Assembly: GCA_949292635.1 (NCBI GenBank)
Contig: CASEZY010000002.1
Location: 1 to 64,000 of the forward strand
Origin: an uncultured Methanomassiliicoccales archaeon
GTDB lineage: Archaea > Thermoplasmatota > Thermoplasmata > Methanomassiliicoccales > Methanomethylophilaceae
Length of the DNA: 64,000 nt
Direction of reading: 5' to 3'
Both the position numbers and the translations under genes were made by a program. Under the pieces are notes generated by a model. It was not told where the DNA came from, did not search any database, and saw only the letters and a program-made list of their open reading frames with translations. This document shows, piece by piece, positions 7,684 through 20,060 of the stretch (positions are counted from its first letter, which is position 1; each line of letters begins with the position of its first letter).

Positions 7684-8433
7684 TCAGCGGCGGGCGGTGA
7701 AGAATATGCGGCGGTACCTGAGCATCACGGTGCCGTCCGCTCTCTTGGGATACAGGAACACGAGACGTTCCGTCAGCTCCGAGAGGAAATCCTCCTGCAA
7801 ATCCCCCAAATCGTCCATGTACGGGCGAAGCCGGGTCCCCCGGGCCCACTCCGCCAGGTGGCGGTGGGATGGCAGCGGATGGTGGTACGTGACCTCCCAC
7901 ACCTCCGCCGATCTCGAACAGGAGACCAGTATGTCGTAGTACTCCTCCGGGGACAGCACCCTCTTGGTCTTGGGCTCCTGCTCATCCAACCCCCACTCGG
8001 GATCGTTCAGCATCTCCGAGATGGCCATGTGCACCGGCTCATCCCGATTGGCGGGGATCTGCACCGCCAGCATCCCGCCTTCCGAGACGTGGTCCATGAA
8101 CTTCGGCAGCAGTGCCGAATGCTCCGGGATCCACTGCAGGCATGCGTTGGAGAACACTAGGTCATAAACACCGTCCAACTCCGTTGCGTCCCTCAGCTCG
8201 AACCTCATGTTAGGGTAATCCTCACGGGCACGCTCGATCATCTCCGGAGACGAGTCTATCCCCAGGATGTCCGCTTGGGGGAATCTCTCCGCCAGGACCT
8301 CGGTGCTGTTGCCCGGTCCGCATCCGATATCCACCGCGCTATGAACATCGATGTCTATCCTGGACACCAGGTCCCGCACCGGCTGTGTGCGGGCGTCCTT
8401 GAACTCCAGATACTTCGCCGCGTCCCAGGACAT
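7684..8433 (-). CDS. tam: SAM-dependent methyltransferase, trans-aconitate methyltransferase-like
   Basis: The product is 249 residues starting MSWDAAKYLEF. SAM-binding motif I is VDIGCGPGNST at about 34-44, followed by GIDSSPEMI. The pattern of FSNACLQWIPEH and a C-terminal GTVMLRYRRIF matches trans-aconitate 2-methyltransferase (Tam), which methylates the aconitase inhibitor trans-aconitate. An upstream in-frame start at 8469 would overlap the preceding gene by 35 nt, so the ATG at 8433 is preferred. Substrate specificity is inferred from the family. Confidence 0.8.
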   Translation of the reverse strand: MSWDAAKYLEFKDARTQPVRDLVSRIDIDVHSAVDIGCGPGNSTEVLAERFPQADILGIDSSPEMIERAREDYPNMRFELRDATELDGVYDLVFSNACLQWIPEHSALLPKFMDHVSEGGMLAVQIPANRDEPVHMAISEMLNDPEWGLDEQEPKTKRVLSPEEYYDILVSCSRSAEVWEVTYHHPLPSHRHLAEWARGTRLRPYMDDLGDLQEDFLSELTERLVFLYPKRADGTVMLRYRRIFFTARR

Positions 8434-8434
8434 G

Positions 8435-9070
8435 TCAGAACCTGTGGCAGGGGCCGTGGCCCGTGGCATCGAAGCGGGGCTTCCAGGCCTTGAGCGAATC
8501 CTTCATCCTCTGCAGACGTGCGGGATCCGGGACCCTGTCAGTACCGACGGCATCCACCAATTCCTCCCAAACGGAATCCTCCGCATCCGGACCTTGTCCG
8601 AAGCCGCGGAGCATCACATCGGACGAGTATACCACGCCGGAGTTCTCCTCACAGCAGAGCAGACCGTCCTGAAGATGCACCTCGGAAGGATAATCGACGA
8701 ACCTGAGCCTGATGTCTTCGTCCTCGATCACGGTGGTCCCATCGGCGGGGATGATGTCCGCATGGATGCCGTATCCGAGAAGCTCTCTGGCCGCCAGTTT
8801 GGAGCACACCACCTTAGCTTCCGGGAACCTCTCCAAGAACACGGGGAGTCCTCCGCACTCGTCCGACTCAAAGTGGGATACGAAGATGTATCCTATCTTC
8901 CTCCCGTTGAGGATCGACTCGATCTCGGGCAGCGAACTCTTCACCTCATCCATCGTGCCGGTGGCGAACAGCACCGCCGGCTCCGATGCCAACAGGTAAT
9001 GATGGATGGTGAACCCTATGGAGGGCACGGTCACGGTGAACCTGTACAGCCCCTGGAATATCTCGATCAT
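8435..9070 (-). CDS. MBL-fold protein, flavodiiron-like domain
   Basis: The product is 211 residues from [11 protein letters not shown]. It has a metallo-beta-lactamase fold of the flavodiiron/ODP type with HFESDECGG where the canonical motif is HxExDH, followed by VVYSSDVMLRG and a C-terminal ATGHGPCHRF. Two ligands of the usual diiron site therefore seem present but the second His of the first motif is Glu. It may sense or reduce oxygen or NO, but this is uncertain. The ATG overlaps the guaAB stop (ATGA), so the pair is cotranscribed. Confidence 0.75.
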   Translation of the reverse strand: MIEIFQGLYRFTVTVPSIGFTIHHYLLASEPAVLFATGTMDEVKSSLPEIESILNGRKIGYIFVSHFESDECGGLPVFLERFPEAKVVCSKLAARELLGYGIHADIIPADGTTVIEDEDIRLRFVDYPSEVHLQDGLLCCEENSGVVYSSDVMLRGFGQGPDAEDSVWEELVDAVGTDRVPDPARLQRMKDSLKAWKPRFDATGHGPCHRF

Positions 9071-10014
9071 TCCCACTCGATGGTCGCCGGAGGCTTGTTG
9101 GTGATGTCGTAGACCACCCTGTTCACCTGCGACTTCATGGTGTTGGTGATGCGCCTGGACATCTTGTCCAGGATGTCGATGGGGATCTTGGAGAACTCCG
9201 CGGTCATGGCGTCGGTAGAGCTCACCGCACGGATGACGATGGTCCTTCCGTAAGCGCGGCGGTCTCCCTGCACACCCACGGAGCGTGACGGCAACAGAGC
9301 GGCGAAGTACTGCCAGGGCAGGTCCATCTTGCCGGCCTCGGATGCCTTCTTGATCTCGTCCTCGACGATGAAACAGGCCTCCCTGACGATCTCGATGTTC
9401 TCGGGGGTGCACTCGCCCAGGCACCTGACGGCCAGTCCCGGTCCGGGGAAGGGTTGCCTCTCGGAGGCCTTCACGCCAAGATACCTGGCAACCTGACGGA
9501 CCTCGTCCTTGTAGAGGTCCCACAGGGGCTCGCAGAGTGTCATGCCCATGTCCTTGGGCAGTCCGCCCACGTTGTGGTGCGACTTGATGGTGTCCCTGAC
9601 ACCGTCCCCGGATTCGATCCAATCCGGTGCGATGGTCCCCTGGACCAGAGTCTCCGCGCCGAACTCCTTGGCCTCCTTCTCGAAGACGCGGATGAACTTC
9701 TCGCCGATGATCTTCCTCTTCTGCTCCGGGTCGGTGACTCCCGCCAGGGCTCCGAAGAACACGTCGGCGGCGTCCACGACCTTGAAGTTCAGGCCCATGT
9801 CCTCGAACATGCCGCGGACCTCGTCGGTCTCGCCCTTGCGCATGAAGCCGCTGTCCACATAGACTGCCAGCAGCCTGTCGCCTATGGCGCGGCTGGCAAG
9901 CACCGCCGCCACCATGCTGTCCACTCCTCCGGAGCAGGCGATGATTGCCTTCCCCTTCACGGTCTCGGCGATCTTGCCGACCTGTTCGTTGACGAACCTC
10001 TCCGCATCAAACAC
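9067..10014 (-). CDS. guaAB: GMP synthase, ATP-pyrophosphatase subunit
   Basis: The product is 315 residues starting at GTG ([11 protein letters not shown]). The PP-loop motif CSGGVDSMV is near residue 28, with [11 protein letters not shown] later and the typical C-terminus [10 protein letters not shown]. It adenylates XMP and transfers ammonia from GuaAA to make GMP. The GTG overlaps the end of purE by 8 nt; the frame stays open upstream only within purE. Downstream is the MBL-fold gene with an ATGA overlap. Confidence 0.95.
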   Translation of the reverse strand: MFDAERFVNEQVGKIAETVKGKAIIACSGGVDSMVAAVLASRAIGDRLLAVYVDSGFMRKGETDEVRGMFEDMGLNFKVVDAADVFFGALAGVTDPEQKRKIIGEKFIRVFEKEAKEFGAETLVQGTIAPDWIESGDGVRDTIKSHHNVGGLPKDMGMTLCEPLWDLYKDEVRQVARYLGVKASERQPFPGPGLAVRCLGECTPENIEIVREACFIVEDEIKKASEAGKMDLPWQYFAALLPSRSVGVQGDRRAYGRTIVIRAVSSTDAMTAEFSKIPIDILDKMSRRITNTMKSQVNRVVYDITNKPPATIEWE

Positions 10015-10483
10015 TGACGGACACCTCCTCGGAGTCCTTAGCCACCTTATCGGCCATCTCCCTGCGATAATCCGCCAGCGCATCCGCGATGCGCCTGTCC
10101 CCGATGGAGAGGATCTCCGCCGCCAACACTGCGGCGTTGTCTCCCCTGTCGAGACCCACGGATGCCACGGGAATGCCGGGGGGCATCTGGACGATGGACA
10201 GGATCGCGTCGAGGGTCATCTTACCGCTCACCGGCACGCCGATCACCGGCTTCACGGTGAACGATGCCACCACACCCGGGAGGGCGGCGGCCATGCCCGC
10301 TATGGCGATAAAGACGTCCGCGTCGCTGCCCTTGACCAGCTCCTCCACCCTGGAGGGGGTCCTGTGGGCCGAGGCAACGGCGGCCTCGTAGCTGATACCG
10401 AACCTCTTCAGCAGAGCGACAGCTTTCTCCGCGACCGGGAGGTCGCTCTTGCTTCCCATGACGATGAGCACCTGAGCCATCAT
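10007..10483 (-). CDS. purE: N5-carboxyaminoimidazole ribonucleotide mutase
   Basis: The product is 158 residues. The PurE signature is at the N-terminus (MGSKSDLPV) and mid-protein (SAHRTP, then [12 protein letters not shown]). PurE makes CAIR in purine synthesis. It is the first gene of a purE-guaAB-MBL-tam cluster on the minus strand and overlaps guaAB by 8 nt, which links IMP and GMP synthesis. Confidence 0.95.
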   Translation of the reverse strand: MMAQVLIVMGSKSDLPVAEKAVALLKRFGISYEAAVASAHRTPSRVEELVKGSDADVFIAIAGMAAALPGVVASFTVKPVIGVPVSGKMTLDAILSIVQMPPGIPVASVGLDRGDNAAVLAAEILSIGDRRIADALADYRREMADKVAKDSEEVSVSV

Positions 10484-10516
10484 CTGAGGTTATGAGGGAA
10501 CCCCATATAAACCCGC

Positions 10517-11500
10517 CTACGGGCGCGTGCGCTCCCACGCCCACGCGCGTGCGACGGAATCCCGCAGGGTGCTCTTGGGCTCCCACCCCAGAACCTCCCG
10601 GGCCTTGCGGTTGTCCGCCACCAGGACGGCGGGGTCCCCCTCCCTGCGGAGGCACTCCTTCAGCGGGATGTCCTCGCCGACCACGTCCCTGCAGACGGCG
10701 AACACCTCCCTCACGGTGGATCCTCCGTTGGTGCCCAGGTTGAAGCAGTCGGTCCTCCCGCCGTTGCGCAGATACCTGAGTGCCAGCACATGCGCCTCCG
10801 CAAGGTCGTTGACGTCGATGTAGTCGCGCACGCAGGTGCCGTCCCGGGTGTCGTAGTCGGTGCCGAACATGGAGAACTCCTTCCCCGTCCCGGCCGCCTT
10901 CAACACGTTGGGGATCAGGTGGGTCTCCGGGTCGTGACATTCGCCCAACCTGCCCTTCGGATCCGCCCCGGCCACGTTGAAGTATCTGAGCCTGGCACTT
11001 CTTATGCCATGCTTCTCGTAGTCCTGCATGATCCTCTCGGCGATGAGCTTGGTGGCGCCATATGGATTGATGGGCGCCTTGGGATGTTTCTCGTCTATCG
11101 GCGTGTACACCGGTTCTCCGTAGGTGGCGGCGGTGGAGGAGAACACGATCATCCCCACCCTGGCATCCGCCATCGCTCCCAGTAGATTGATGGTGCCGAT
11201 CACGTTGTTCTCGTAGTACCTGCGGGGATTGCGCATGGACTCCGCCACCTGCGAGTAGGCGGCGAAGTGCACGACGGCCTCCACATCCTCCGTGACCGCT
11301 CTGCGGATGTCCTCGGGTTCCTTCAGGTCGCCCTTCACGAACCCCTTGAACCTGTCGGGGAACTCCCTACCGAGAACATCCAGGGCGTGCTGCGTCCCAA
11401 GTTCCAGACTGTCGAAGACCTTCACGTCCTCCCCCGCCTCCATGAGTTTCAACGCGCAGTGGCTGCCGATGTATCCGGCTCCGCCGGTCACGAGTATCAT
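10517..11500 (-). CDS. galE: UDP-glucose 4-epimerase
   Basis: The product is 327 residues from MILVTGGAGYIGSH, an extended SDR with the NAD-binding GxxGxxG at 6-12, catalytic Ser in FSSTAATYG, YGATK as the YxxxK motif, and a GalE-type C-terminus (VLGWEPKSTL). It interconverts UDP-glucose and UDP-galactose for surface glycans. A start 23 codons upstream lies beyond the predicted transcription start and is rejected. A TATA-like CATTTATATG near 11567-11576 gives a leader of about 46 nt. Confidence 0.93.
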   Translation of the reverse strand: MILVTGGAGYIGSHCALKLMEAGEDVKVFDSLELGTQHALDVLGREFPDRFKGFVKGDLKEPEDIRRAVTEDVEAVVHFAAYSQVAESMRNPRRYYENNVIGTINLLGAMADARVGMIVFSSTAATYGEPVYTPIDEKHPKAPINPYGATKLIAERIMQDYEKHGIRSARLRYFNVAGADPKGRLGECHDPETHLIPNVLKAAGTGKEFSMFGTDYDTRDGTCVRDYIDVNDLAEAHVLALRYLRNGGRTDCFNLGTNGGSTVREVFAVCRDVVGEDIPLKECLRREGDPAVLVADNRKAREVLGWEPKSTLRDSVARAWAWERTRP

Positions 11501-11622
11501 GGTCACCCCCACAACGTCCCCGCTTATCAAGATGACCCGTCGGAAATTCCCTACCAAAATGTGTGGCATATAAATGATTTATATACTCTGGTTTGCGGTT
11601 ACATATATATTATTCCCATATC

Positions 11623-11632
11623 TTTAAATATA
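11623..11632 (+). promoter_or_regulatory. TATA box of gar1-tfb
   Basis: TTTAAATATA lies 52-61 nt before the gar1 ATG; the start is predicted near 11653. It sits in the short AT-rich spacer shared with the divergent galE promoter. Confidence 0.6.
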
Positions 11633-11683
11633 ACCATCAATAATAACTGGTTTGCCGCACCGGAGGTGCCGCACGGGGAGATT

Positions 11684-11977
11684 ATGGAACTTTTGGGAGA
11701 GGTGGAGACGATAACGAACGACGGGAACATCGTCGTCCGCGCCGTCACCGCTCCGGAAGTGAACGCGGCCGTGTACGACGGCAAAGAGAACCGCATCGGA
11801 AAGGTCAAGAGGATATTCGGACCCGTGGACGCCCCCTATGTGACCGTATCGCCGGCAGATCGGGGAAGGACCGGCGACATAACAGGTAAGAAATTGTTCC
11901 TCAGGGGAGAGAAGAGAGATGGTAAGACAAAAAGAAGGGACCGAGGAGGTCCAGATTTGTGCGGAGTGCGGCAGTAA
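11684..11977 (+). CDS. gar1: H/ACA snoRNP protein Gar1
   Basis: The product is 97 residues starting [20 protein letters not shown], with the small beta-barrel pattern of Gar1 ([19 protein letters not shown], then [10 protein letters not shown]) and a basic tail. Gar1 helps Cbf5 in RNA-guided pseudouridylation. GGGGAG precedes the ATG by 3 nt. The 3' end overlaps the start of tfb by 59 nt, an unusually long overlap; the gar1-tfb gene order itself is common in archaea. Confidence 0.88.
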   Translation: MELLGEVETITNDGNIVVRAVTAPEVNAAVYDGKENRIGKVKRIFGPVDAPYVTVSPADRGRTGDITGKKLFLRGEKRDGKTKRRDRGGPDLCGVRQ

Positions 11978-12851
11978 GCACCTGATCCGCGACTACAACA
12001 GGGGAGAGATCGTCTGCCAGGACTGCGGTATGGTGGCAGAGGACGCGATCATCGACCAGGGACCGGAGTGGAGGGCCTTCGACGTCGAACAGGGCGAGAA
12101 GAGGGCACGTACCGGCGCACCCATGACATTCACCATCCACGACAAGGGACTCTCCACCGAGATCTCGTGGAAGAACAAGGACAGCTACGGCAAGAGCATC
12201 CCCACCAGGAACAGGGCCCAGCTGTACAGGCTGAGGAAGTGGCAGAGAAGGATCAGGGTGTCCAACGCCACCGAGAGGAACCTGGCGTTCGCCCTGTCCG
12301 AGCTGGACAGGATGGCATCCTCCATGGGACTGCCCAGGAACGTGAGGGAGACCGCCGCCATGATCTACAGGAAAGCGGTCAACAAGAACCTCATCCGCGG
12401 AAGGTCCATCGAAGGCGTGGTAGCAGCGTCGCTGTACGCCGCCTGCAGGCAGTGCGGCGTCCCCAGGACGTTGGACGAGGTCGCTGGATCCAGCCGCGTC
12501 GGCAGGAAGGAGATCGGCCGTACCTACAGGTTCATGACCCGCGAGCTGAAGCTGAAGCTGATGCCCACCAAGCCCCAGGACTACGTGCAGAGGTTCTGCT
12601 CCGAGCTGAAGCTCAGCGGAGAGGTCACCAGCAAGGCCTCGGACATCCTGAAGGACGCCTCCGAGAAGGAGCTCACATCCGGACGCGGACCCACCGGCGT
12701 GGCCGCCGCCGCCATCTATATCTCGTCGATCCTGTGCAACGAGCGCAGGACTCAGAGAGAGGTGGCCGATGTGGCGGGGGTCACCGAGGTGACCATCCGC
12801 AACAGGTACAAGGAACTCACCGAGAAGCTGGGCATCGAGATCCAGCTCTGA
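11919..12851 (+). CDS. tfb: Transcription initiation factor TFB
   Basis: The product is 310 residues. It has a zinc ribbon with Cys14, Cys17, Cys33 and Cys36, a B-finger/linker region ([20 protein letters not shown]), and two cyclin-like repeats ([16 protein letters not shown] and [14 protein letters not shown]). TFB recruits RNA polymerase to TBP-bound promoters. A GGGGAGAGAAGAGAG tract before the ATG provides a ribosome site. A strong rho-independent-like terminator follows. Confidence 0.97.
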   Translation: MVRQKEGTEEVQICAECGSKHLIRDYNRGEIVCQDCGMVAEDAIIDQGPEWRAFDVEQGEKRARTGAPMTFTIHDKGLSTEISWKNKDSYGKSIPTRNRAQLYRLRKWQRRIRVSNATERNLAFALSELDRMASSMGLPRNVRETAAMIYRKAVNKNLIRGRSIEGVVAASLYAACRQCGVPRTLDEVAGSSRVGRKEIGRTYRFMTRELKLKLMPTKPQDYVQRFCSELKLSGEVTSKASDILKDASEKELTSGRGPTGVAAAAIYISSILCNERRTQREVADVAGVTEVTIRNRYKELTEKLGIEIQL

Positions 12852-12860
12852 AACCCGAAG

Positions 12861-12898
12861 GACCCGGGGCGTGTCCCCGGGTCTGCGATTCCTTTTTT
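12861..12898 (+). terminator. Terminator after tfb
   Basis: A 9-bp stem GACCCGGGG / CCCCGGGTC with a 5-nt loop is followed 10 nt later by six T residues, directly after the tfb stop. Confidence 0.75.
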
Positions 12899-12921
12899 AT
12901 CATCGGTTACGTTGTCCGACC

Positions 12922-13254
12922 ATGGACGGGGAGCAGAGACCCAGCAAGCACATCTGCCTCACCAACAGGCATGCGCTGCAGATTTCGGGTGATCCGGAGG
13001 AGGACATTCTTTCAGCGTTGGCGGACCCGGACGTACTCACATTGGTCAGGGGACTCGCCAAAGAGGAAGCGAGATCGCCGTTCCCCGACGGGCTGTACGG
13101 CATGGATGAAACGAGGACCAACGCGGCCATCCGCAAGATGAAGTCCGCCGGTCTGATCTCGTCGAGAAGGGATGGCCCGGATCACGTGTACTTCCTCAAC
13201 GAGGGAAGGTTCAGATTCCTCATCAACTTCCTGGAATCCCTGCTCAAGGCCTGA
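12922..13254 (+). CDS. Small winged-helix protein
   Basis: The product is 110 residues from MDGEQRPSKHICLTNRH. The middle and C-terminus (NAAIRKMKSAGLISSRRDGPDHVYFLNEGRF) have the spacing of an ArsR-like winged helix: recognition helix, then beta-hairpin wing. It is probably a transcription regulator; the target is unknown. It converges on endA and their 3' ends overlap by 11 bp. Confidence 0.65.
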   Translation: MDGEQRPSKHICLTNRHALQISGDPEEDILSALADPDVLTLVRGLAKEEARSPFPDGLYGMDETRTNAAIRKMKSAGLISSRRDGPDHVYFLNEGRFRFLINFLESLLKA

Positions 13255-14281
13255 ACCACTTGAAGGTCAGGTAATCCACCTTCTTTCCCATGAGTGCCAG
13301 CAGGATCTCTTTCTTCACCCCGCCGGACAGGCGCACTATGCGGGAGATCTCCGGCCAGGACAGTGCCTCCGATGCGGGAAGCGCATGCACCAGATAGCGG
13401 GCGTGGCTGTCGTCAGGGGACCCTTCGTACACGCGGAAGTGGGTGCCGTACTTGAATCCGGTCTTGACCGTGAGACCCTTGGCCCTCAGGTCGCGGTAGA
13501 CCGAGTACCTCATCCGGAACGATTCCTGGCTCTTCTCCGCCTGATGCTTCAGATCGTCCAATGACACGGGCTCACGACTGTGGGTCTGCACCTTCAGAAC
13601 GCCCTCCTCGCTGAGATGGCAGGCCTCCATCAACGAGAGCTGCAGCACCCCGGAGATGGTCTTCCCGTAGAACCCGTTGGCCCTCAGGTCCTCGGAGCCC
13701 TGCTGATCGAACACGAACACCCTATCACGGACGAAGGTCCCGTCCACCGGGCCGATGGGTCTCCTGAGGACACCGGCGGCCATGTCCGCGAAGGACATCT
13801 GATAATACGTCAGGTCCCCTTCCTCATCCACCACGCCGTACACCCTGGCACATTTCCTGTGAGATGCATCCGCCGCCAATTCTTCCAGATGGGCCTTGGA
13901 CTGCTCCGACACCGGCATGAGCATGAACTGAGGGGGCGACCTGCTGGGGATCATCCCTCTGGGGTACACCGCCATGTCCCCTCCGCCGGTCTCGTTCTTC
14001 ACTATGAACCCCCTCTGGCGGATGTCACGGTACACGATGTACCTGATATCGAACTCAGGATAGCATCCGGAGGCGTACCTGAACATGGACTCGAAGTCCA
14101 TGGGACCGTAGGGGCCGTTCACCTCCAGACGGTTGCATTCCAGGAGGTATGTGGCCTCCACGAGATCCAACTCGAGACCGCCTCTGCTGATAGGATATCC
14201 GTAGGACCCGCGGTTGTAGAGCCTGCTGCCCTCCGCCTGGTCCGCGATGATAACGGAATCGCCCTTCAGCTCCCCGGCCAT
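13244..14281 (-). CDS. endA: tRNA-splicing endonuclease, tandem (alpha-2) type
   Basis: The product is 345 residues with two EndA repeats in one chain: an N-terminal copy (DIRYIVYRDIRQRGFIVKN) without a catalytic triad and a C-terminal copy (RYSVYRDLRAKGLTVKTGFK) with Tyr in FKYGTHFRVYEG, His in RYLVHALP and Lys in GGVKKEIL. This architecture is the homodimeric epsilon/alpha-2 enzyme of many euryarchaea. It cuts bulge-helix-bulge introns from pre-tRNA. Confidence 0.95.
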   Translation of the reverse strand: MAGELKGDSVIIADQAEGSRLYNRGSYGYPISRGGLELDLVEATYLLECNRLEVNGPYGPMDFESMFRYASGCYPEFDIRYIVYRDIRQRGFIVKNETGGGDMAVYPRGMIPSRSPPQFMLMPVSEQSKAHLEELAADASHRKCARVYGVVDEEGDLTYYQMSFADMAAGVLRRPIGPVDGTFVRDRVFVFDQQGSEDLRANGFYGKTISGVLQLSLMEACHLSEEGVLKVQTHSREPVSLDDLKHQAEKSQESFRMRYSVYRDLRAKGLTVKTGFKYGTHFRVYEGSPDDSHARYLVHALPASEALSWPEISRIVRLSGGVKKEILLALMGKKVDYLTFKWFRP

Positions 14282-14382
14282 GAGCCTTCCTATGGGAGGT
14301 CCGTATTATTCGTTTTCGGTGGCGGACACTCCCTCGCAAACGCGACGGAGTGTGTATCGACCACATACACCGAGGGTGGTCA

Positions 14383-14400
14383 ATGTGTCTGCTGGCACAT
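14383..14400. promoter_or_regulatory. Palindrome ATGTGTC-TGCT-GGCACAT
   Basis: This is an imperfect copy (one mismatch) of the GATGTGCC-N4-GGCACATC palindrome, located in the divergent spacer between endA and the glycosyltransferase gene, about 25 nt upstream of the latter's TATA box (GATATAAAC near 14425-14433). Confidence 0.45.
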
Positions 14401-14458
14401 CGTCGCACACGGGCCACTGGAAACCGATATAAACAACATATTGCGATTGCGTTGGTGG

Positions 14459-15613
14459 ATGAGGATCGCATTCTTGACTGACAGCTATCACCCCACCGTC
14501 GACGGTGTGGTGACCATCATCGACACCTTCAAGGCGTCGCTGGAGAGCCTGGGGCACAAGGTGTTCATAGTGGCGCCGGACCCAGGGGAGGAGAACAGGA
14601 TCGAGGGGGTCAGATACTTCCCGGCGGTGGCCTTCACGTCCTACGAGGGCTACTTCGTTCCTATCCTTCCATCCAACAAGCTGGAGGTCCTGAAGGAGAT
14701 CCGTCCGGACGTGATACACACCTTCGGCGCCGCCCTCATGCCGTTGAAGGGGCTCATCGCCGCCAGGGCGTTGAGGATCCCTGCGATGCTCACCATGACC
14801 ACCATGGTCACGGACACGTTAGGCTACTATTCACCGCTGAAGAACGTTCCCGCGGAACTGCAGGAGAAGGTGGCCTGGGTCTATCTCAGATGGCTGATGA
14901 ACAGCATGGACGGCGTGATGGTCCACACCCGCTGCATCATGGACGAGTTGGAAGCTCACGGCGTGAGACCAAAGGACGGTCGCATAATCCCGGCGGGCAT
15001 CAACACCGACGTGTTCAAACCCACCGTGGGGCCCTTCGATATACGCGATACGCATAACATCCGCGGCAAGAAGGTGCTGATGCACGTGGGCCGCATCTCC
15101 TACGAGAAGCACGTGGACGATATCGTGCGGGCGATGGCAAGGATCGACGATTCCGTGCTCGTTGTGGTGGGAGACGGTCCCGCCATCCAATCGGTGAAGG
15201 ACGCTGCCGAAGAATGCGGCGTCAGCGATCGTGTGGTGTTCACCGGATTCATCGACCGGGTGATCCTTCCGGAGATATACTCGGTGGCGGACGTGTGCAT
15301 CTCCTGTTCGAGATTCGAGACACAGGGCCTCAGCATCATGGAGGCCATGGCCTGCGGCAGGCCGGTGGTCTGCCCCAACGCCAGGGCGTTCTCGGAGATC
15401 ATCACCGACGGGGTGGACGGCTTCCTCTTCGACGGCGGGGTGGACGAGCTCACCGCAAGGATACAGGATGCGTTGGCGGACGACGGCACCGTCGCCCAGC
15501 GGGGCATGGAGACCGCCGCCTCCTATTCCGAGGAGAACTGCGCCAAGATGCTGCTGTCCATGTACGAGGACCTCATCGACCGCAAGAACGAGGAGCTCGG
15601 GAAGGAACGCTGA
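14459..15613 (+). CDS. Glycosyltransferase family 4
   Basis: The product is 384 residues from MRIAFLTDSYHPTVDG, a GT-B fold GT4 enzyme. The C-terminal donor-binding domain has LMHVGRISYEKHVDDI, VVVGDG and the EX7E motif in SRFETQGLSIMEAMACG. It resembles lipid/mannosyl transferases that act on diacylglycerol or phosphatidyl-inositol-type acceptors; the acceptor is not predictable. TATA at about 14425-14433 predicts an almost leaderless transcript. Confidence 0.88.
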   Translation: MRIAFLTDSYHPTVDGVVTIIDTFKASLESLGHKVFIVAPDPGEENRIEGVRYFPAVAFTSYEGYFVPILPSNKLEVLKEIRPDVIHTFGAALMPLKGLIAARALRIPAMLTMTTMVTDTLGYYSPLKNVPAELQEKVAWVYLRWLMNSMDGVMVHTRCIMDELEAHGVRPKDGRIIPAGINTDVFKPTVGPFDIRDTHNIRGKKVLMHVGRISYEKHVDDIVRAMARIDDSVLVVVGDGPAIQSVKDAAEECGVSDRVVFTGFIDRVILPEIYSVADVCISCSRFETQGLSIMEAMACGRPVVCPNARAFSEIITDGVDGFLFDGGVDELTARIQDALADDGTVAQRGMETAASYSEENCAKMLLSMYEDLIDRKNEELGKER

Positions 15614-15712
15614 TCTCTCCCTTCACCATTCTTCTTAATATTCCTAATAGGTGGGGCCTCACATCCGTCCATATACATAGTTTTTTATAGAAGAACTACA
15701 ATATGCGGTTTA

Positions 15713-15735
15713 GTTGTTAACCAATGGTTGACAAC
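15713..15735. promoter_or_regulatory. Operator-like inverted repeat upstream of the Cdc48 operon
   Basis: The repeat is GTTGTTAACC-AAT-GGTTGACAAC, 10-bp arms with one mismatch. It overlaps the transcription start expected from the TTTTTTATAG box at about 15680-15690 and ends 11 nt before the regulator ATG. The position fits repression, probably autoregulation by the winged-helix protein that follows. Confidence 0.65.
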
Positions 15736-15746
15736 CTGGTGATGAT

Positions 15747-19017
<3,271 letters not shown>

Positions 19018-19028
19018 TCTCGGTCCGG

Positions 19029-19052
19029 GGGACGGGGGCTCCGCCCCGTCCC
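19029..19052 (+). terminator. Terminator of the regulator-cdc48-hsp20 operon
   Basis: A 9-bp stem GGGACGGGG / CCCCGTCCC with a 6-nt loop lies 11 nt past the hsp20 stop. No T run follows directly, so efficiency is uncertain. Confidence 0.55.
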
Positions 19053-19085
19053 GCCCTTCGGGGGATTGGTACGGCAAAGAATTTA

Positions 19086-20060
19086 ATGAAGGGTAATCCC
19101 ATCAAAGCAAACGCTGTGACAAGGGACGCGCTCATAAACACCACCCGGGCCATACTCGCCAAGGCCGGCTACGACATATCCGCAGCCCTGGCTCTCCGCA
19201 GCGTGTGCTTCGACGTCGTCGCCAGACGCGACAAACAGCTTCTGATAATCAAGGTCCTCAGCAACGTGGACGCCTTCGCCCGCGACAACGCGGACGAGAT
19301 GAAGGTTCTGGCGGACGCGTTGAGCGCCAGCCCGCTGCTGATAGGGGAGAGGTCCAGCTCCGGGCCTCTGGAACCCGGCATCGTGTACTCCAGGTTCAAC
19401 ATCCCCATCATGTCCAACGAGACCCTGGCTGACCATCTCCTGGAGGAGGTACCCCCGTTCATCTTCGCCGCACCCGGCGGATTGTACGTCAAACTGAACA
19501 AGGACCTCCTGAAGGACCTCAGAGAAGAAAGAGGGATCAGCCTTGGTACGCTGGCGGAGGTCACCGGCGTCTCCAGACGCACCATCCAGATGTACGAGAG
19601 CGGCATGAGCGCCATGATCGACGCCGCCCTCCGTTTGGAGGAATATCTGGACGCACCGATCATAGAACCGGTGGACCCCTTCGAATACAAACCCGAGAAG
19701 AGGGGGGAGAGCTATGAGCTCAGCGGCAGCGACCACCGCACCAACTCCATCATACTCAACCACCTGCTGGACATCGGATACTCGGTGACACCGGTCACCA
19801 AGAGTCCCTTCGAGGCCCTCAGCAGGGACCGCAGGGTCATCATCCTCACCTCCGTGGACAACGAGAAGGACCTGAGGCAGAAGGCCGAGGCGGCATCCGA
19901 CATCTCCAGGGTCACCGGCAGGCACTCCGTCATCATCGTGGACGGCCCCGCCAAGCTGGAGAACTTCAAGTTCACCGCGGTGGTAACCAAGGACGAACTG
20001 AAGCGCATGGACGACAAGGAGGAGCTCACCGACCTGGTCATGAGCAGAAGCGACGTATGA
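19086..20060 (+). CDS. HTH-type transcriptional regulator (archaeal DUF-fused Xre family)
   Basis: The product is 324 residues from MKGNPIKANAVTRDAL. An N-terminal restriction-like alpha/beta domain (DVVARRDKQLLIIKVLSNVD) precedes an Xre/Cro helix-turn-helix at about 140-190 (LREERGISLGTLAEVTGVSR) and a C-terminal alpha/beta domain (TPVTKSPFEALSRDRRV). This matches the conserved archaeal putative HTH-type regulatory proteins of unknown target. It overlaps the next gene by ATGA. Confidence 0.85.
   Translation: MKGNPIKANAVTRDALINTTRAILAKAGYDISAALALRSVCFDVVARRDKQLLIIKVLSNVDAFARDNADEMKVLADALSASPLLIGERSSSGPLEPGIVYSRFNIPIMSNETLADHLLEEVPPFIFAAPGGLYVKLNKDLLKDLREERGISLGTLAEVTGVSRRTIQMYESGMSAMIDAALRLEEYLDAPIIEPVDPFEYKPEKRGESYELSGSDHRTNSIILNHLLDIGYSVTPVTKSPFEALSRDRRVIILTSVDNEKDLRQKAEAASDISRVTGRHSVIIVDGPAKLENFKFTAVVTKDELKRMDDKEELTDLVMSRSDV

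Noticed and set aside
9071-9622. Upstream extension of the MBL-fold gene into guaAB
   Set aside because: Those codons are an out-of-frame reading of guaAB; the ATGA overlap at 9070 is the natural start.
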